Below, one piece after another: positions 22,229 through 23,306 of a stretch of DNA of 23,306 bases (position 1 is its first letter; the number at the start of each line of letters is the position of its first letter). A program made the position numbers and the translations under genes. The stretch is taken from positions 424,458 to 447,763 of the forward strand of contig MU646611.1 of the NCBI GenBank assembly GCA_026770585.1, in the 5' to 3' direction. The DNA is from Baffinella frigidus (lineage: Eukaryota > Cryptophyceae > Cryptomonadales > Baffinellaceae). The notes below the pieces were generated by a model. It made no database searches and was not told the DNA's origin. It worked only from the letters and a program-made list of their open reading frames with translations.

Positions 22229-22465
22229 GTCCGTCCACTCGAGGCTGGAAATGGAATTATTATCGGGTTGAGGTTTCTCTCGCGCAGGTCTTCGCTTAAG
22301 GTTATCTCACGCTCTGTCTTGACCATCTTTCTGGCAATAGAATTTAATTACACAGAATGAGTTTTACTAGTAATGTTAAAAAACTCGTGTAGTAGTTTTC
22401 ATTGAATCCCAAAGTTTCAAATGAAAATCGTTTTTTTATGAGATTCAACACTGCTGTCTTGGCAG
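22229..22465. other. Intron stretch with AT-rich inverted motif
   Basis: TAATTACACAGAATGAGTTT and AACTCGTGTAGTAGTTTTC resemble the loop of the 498-bp inverted-repeat element at 15080. No exon seen. Confidence 0.4.
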
Positions 22466-22665
22466 GTGAGAGTGGTGGTGAACAGCCCCCCCCGACCCAT
22501 CTCTATCTTTTCAAAGTCGTCTCTCTCTCTTTCAGAGAGTCATCTCTCTCTCTTTTTCGGAAAGTCATTTCTCGCTCTTTCAGAAAGTCGTCTTCTCTCT
22601 CTCTGTTTTGGCAGGTGGCGGTAGTGGTGAACAGTCCCCCGATCGTCGGAATCTTCAGTCTCTCT
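22466..22665 (+). pseudogene. Two upstream 5' echoes of exon 28
   Basis: 22466-22500 reads VRVVVNSPP and diverges. 22615-22656 reads VAVVVNSPPIVGIF and then passes into CTCTCT text. Both have the acceptor TTGGCAG and no donor. A roughly 33-bp tandem repeat (AAAGTC-TCTCTCTTTCAG) lies between them. Confidence 0.8.
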
Positions 22666-22672
22666 TCCTATG

Positions 22673-22797
22673 TCTTAGTCGTCAATGACTGTCTTAGTCA
22701 GCAATGACTGTCTTTGGTCATCACTGACTGTCTTTGGTCAGCAATGACTGTCTTAGTGAGTAATGACTGTCTTGGTCACCAATTACTGTCTTGGCAG
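22673..22797. repeat. About 20-bp tandem repeat ending in the exon 28 acceptor
   Basis: Units of CAATGACTGTCTTAGTCAG and variants (GTCTTTGGTCAGCAATGACT) repeat about six times and end ACTGTCTTGGCAG, the acceptor of exon 28. Confidence 0.85.
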
Positions 22798-22896
22798 GTG
22801 GCAGTGGTGGTGAACAGTCCCCCAATCGTCGGAATCTTCACTGTCTCTCCATCCACCGGCGCCTCCCTCGATACCTCCTTCTCCTTCTTCGCTGAC
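22798..22896 (+). CDS. Exon 28: REJ 'VNSPP...VSPSTG' strand
   Basis: 33 codons, phase 0 both ends, donor GTCTGA. Reads VAVVVNSPPIVGIFTVSPST then GASLDTSFSFFAD. VN-x-PP-x-x-G-x-x-x-V-x-P-x-x-G-x-x-L-x-T-x-F is a textbook REJ stretch. An in-frame TGA follows the donor, so the exon must be spliced. Confidence 0.93.
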
Positions 22897-22897
22897 G

Positions 22898-23110
22898 TCT
22901 GAAACCCGAAACCCGATACCCGAAAACTCGAAACCCCGAAACCGAAACACGAAACACAAAAACCGAAATTCGAAACACGAAACACGAAAACCGTGAACCG
23001 AACCCACAACCCCCAAACCCCACACCCCAAATTCAAAACCCAAAACCCAAAACCCAAAACCCAAAACACAAACCGCAAACCACAAACCACAAACCACAAA
23101 CCACAAATCC
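22898..23110. repeat. CCCGAAA, CACGAAA, CCCAAAA and CCACAAA arrays
   Basis: Starts immediately after the exon 28 donor with CCCGAAA, changes to ACACGAA, then AAACCCA, then ACCACAA units up to 23106. Confidence 0.85.
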
Positions 23111-23118
23111 AGGGGTAG

Positions 23119-23168
23119 ACCGACGATCCAGAAGACATGCCTCTCACATACGCATTCGTATACCGGAA
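23119..23168 (+). CDS. Exon 29: REJ 'DDPEDMPLTYAFVYR' strand
   Basis: 16 codons plus two bases, acceptor AGGGGTAG, donor GTATGC. Reads TDDPEDMPLTYAFVYR. In REJ proteins FTF-x-A is followed by D-D-x-D-x-PL-x-Y-x-F-x-Y, so this continues exon 28 exactly and in phase. If the donor is not used, the frame runs on to YASCD and a TGA. The gene continues beyond the window. Confidence 0.85.
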
Positions 23169-23255
23169 GTATGCATCATGCGACTGAGTGTTTTGGTGTC
23201 TAGGCCCTCGCCGCACAGGCACCCCTCGTGAGGGTTCTCACGATGTCCACCTTTC

Positions 23256-23258
<3 letters not shown>

Positions 23259-23306
<48 letters not shown>
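23259..23306. repeat. (CT)n run at the window end
   Basis: Uninterrupted CT dinucleotides to the last base, within the intron after exon 29. Confidence 0.95.

Noticed and set aside
1-23306. tRNA, rRNA or snRNA genes
   Set aside because: No cloverleaf, conserved rRNA segment or snRNA core was seen on either strand by eye. A covariance-model scan was not possible.

Overview
The window is nuclear DNA from a eukaryote, most likely a protist. It has no bacterial-style genes. I read one very exon-poor, intron-rich gene on the + strand that crosses almost the whole window and runs off the right edge, and probably the left edge too. The intron filler is dominated by degenerate telomere-type heptamers (CCCTAAA and variants, i.e. 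TTTAGGG on the other strand). That telomere type occurs in plants, several algal groups, dinoflagellates and chromerids. An alveolate or other alga-like protist fits the telomere type and the surface-protein family, but the species cannot be fixed from the sequence alone.

I reconstructed 29 small exons (46-150 bp, about 2.6 kb of coding sequence in 22 kb). They read in one frame across GT-AG introns, and the phases match at every junction except exon 10 to 11, where a 37-bp candidate exon (two copies) would repair the phase. Exons 1-9 (about 1118-8022) encode IPT/TIG (Ig-like) modules, with motifs such as ITVTGSNF, LTVYGSHFYNEPGSNPRCKF, VRLSLNGIEF and VGLAFNGVY; exon 10 (to 8643) is an unassigned segment that follows them. 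Exons 11-29 (9646-23168) encode a REJ (receptor for egg jelly)-type extracellular module, with the hallmarks FSLDASLSYNHGGRQW, YTVT/VTVTN, LVLSG/AQSYDPD, LSYEWSC, VNSPPIVGIFTVSPSTG and DDPEDMPLTYAFVYR. The product is therefore probably a large cell-surface or secreted protein of the polycystin/REJ/fibrocystin-like type. No signal peptide, transmembrane segment, PLAT domain or channel domain lies in the window.

The most striking thing is the architecture. Most exons are accompanied by broken copies of themselves, and the copies obey a polarity rule. Copies upstream of the intact exon keep its 5' part, usually with the acceptor. Copies downstream keep its 3' part, usually with the donor. I call these 'exon echoes'. 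They look like repeated tandem duplications across exon-intron boundaries, and they leave dozens of half-exons with only one splice site.

Layout: 1-1117, degenerate telomere-like arrays with short dispersed repeats; 1118-8643, exons 1-10 with echoes, TA-flanked MITEs, (TATC)n and telomere-like introns; 8644-11800, foldback elements, a five-fold echo of exon 11 and echoes of exon 12; 11804-14861, first part of the REJ region; 14862-18121, telomere-like array, a 498-bp inverted repeat, 32-bp tandem repeats, long (CT)n introns and echoes of exons 19-20; 18122-23306, the rest of the REJ module with covarying hairpins, a second TA-flanked foldback and a final (CT)n run.
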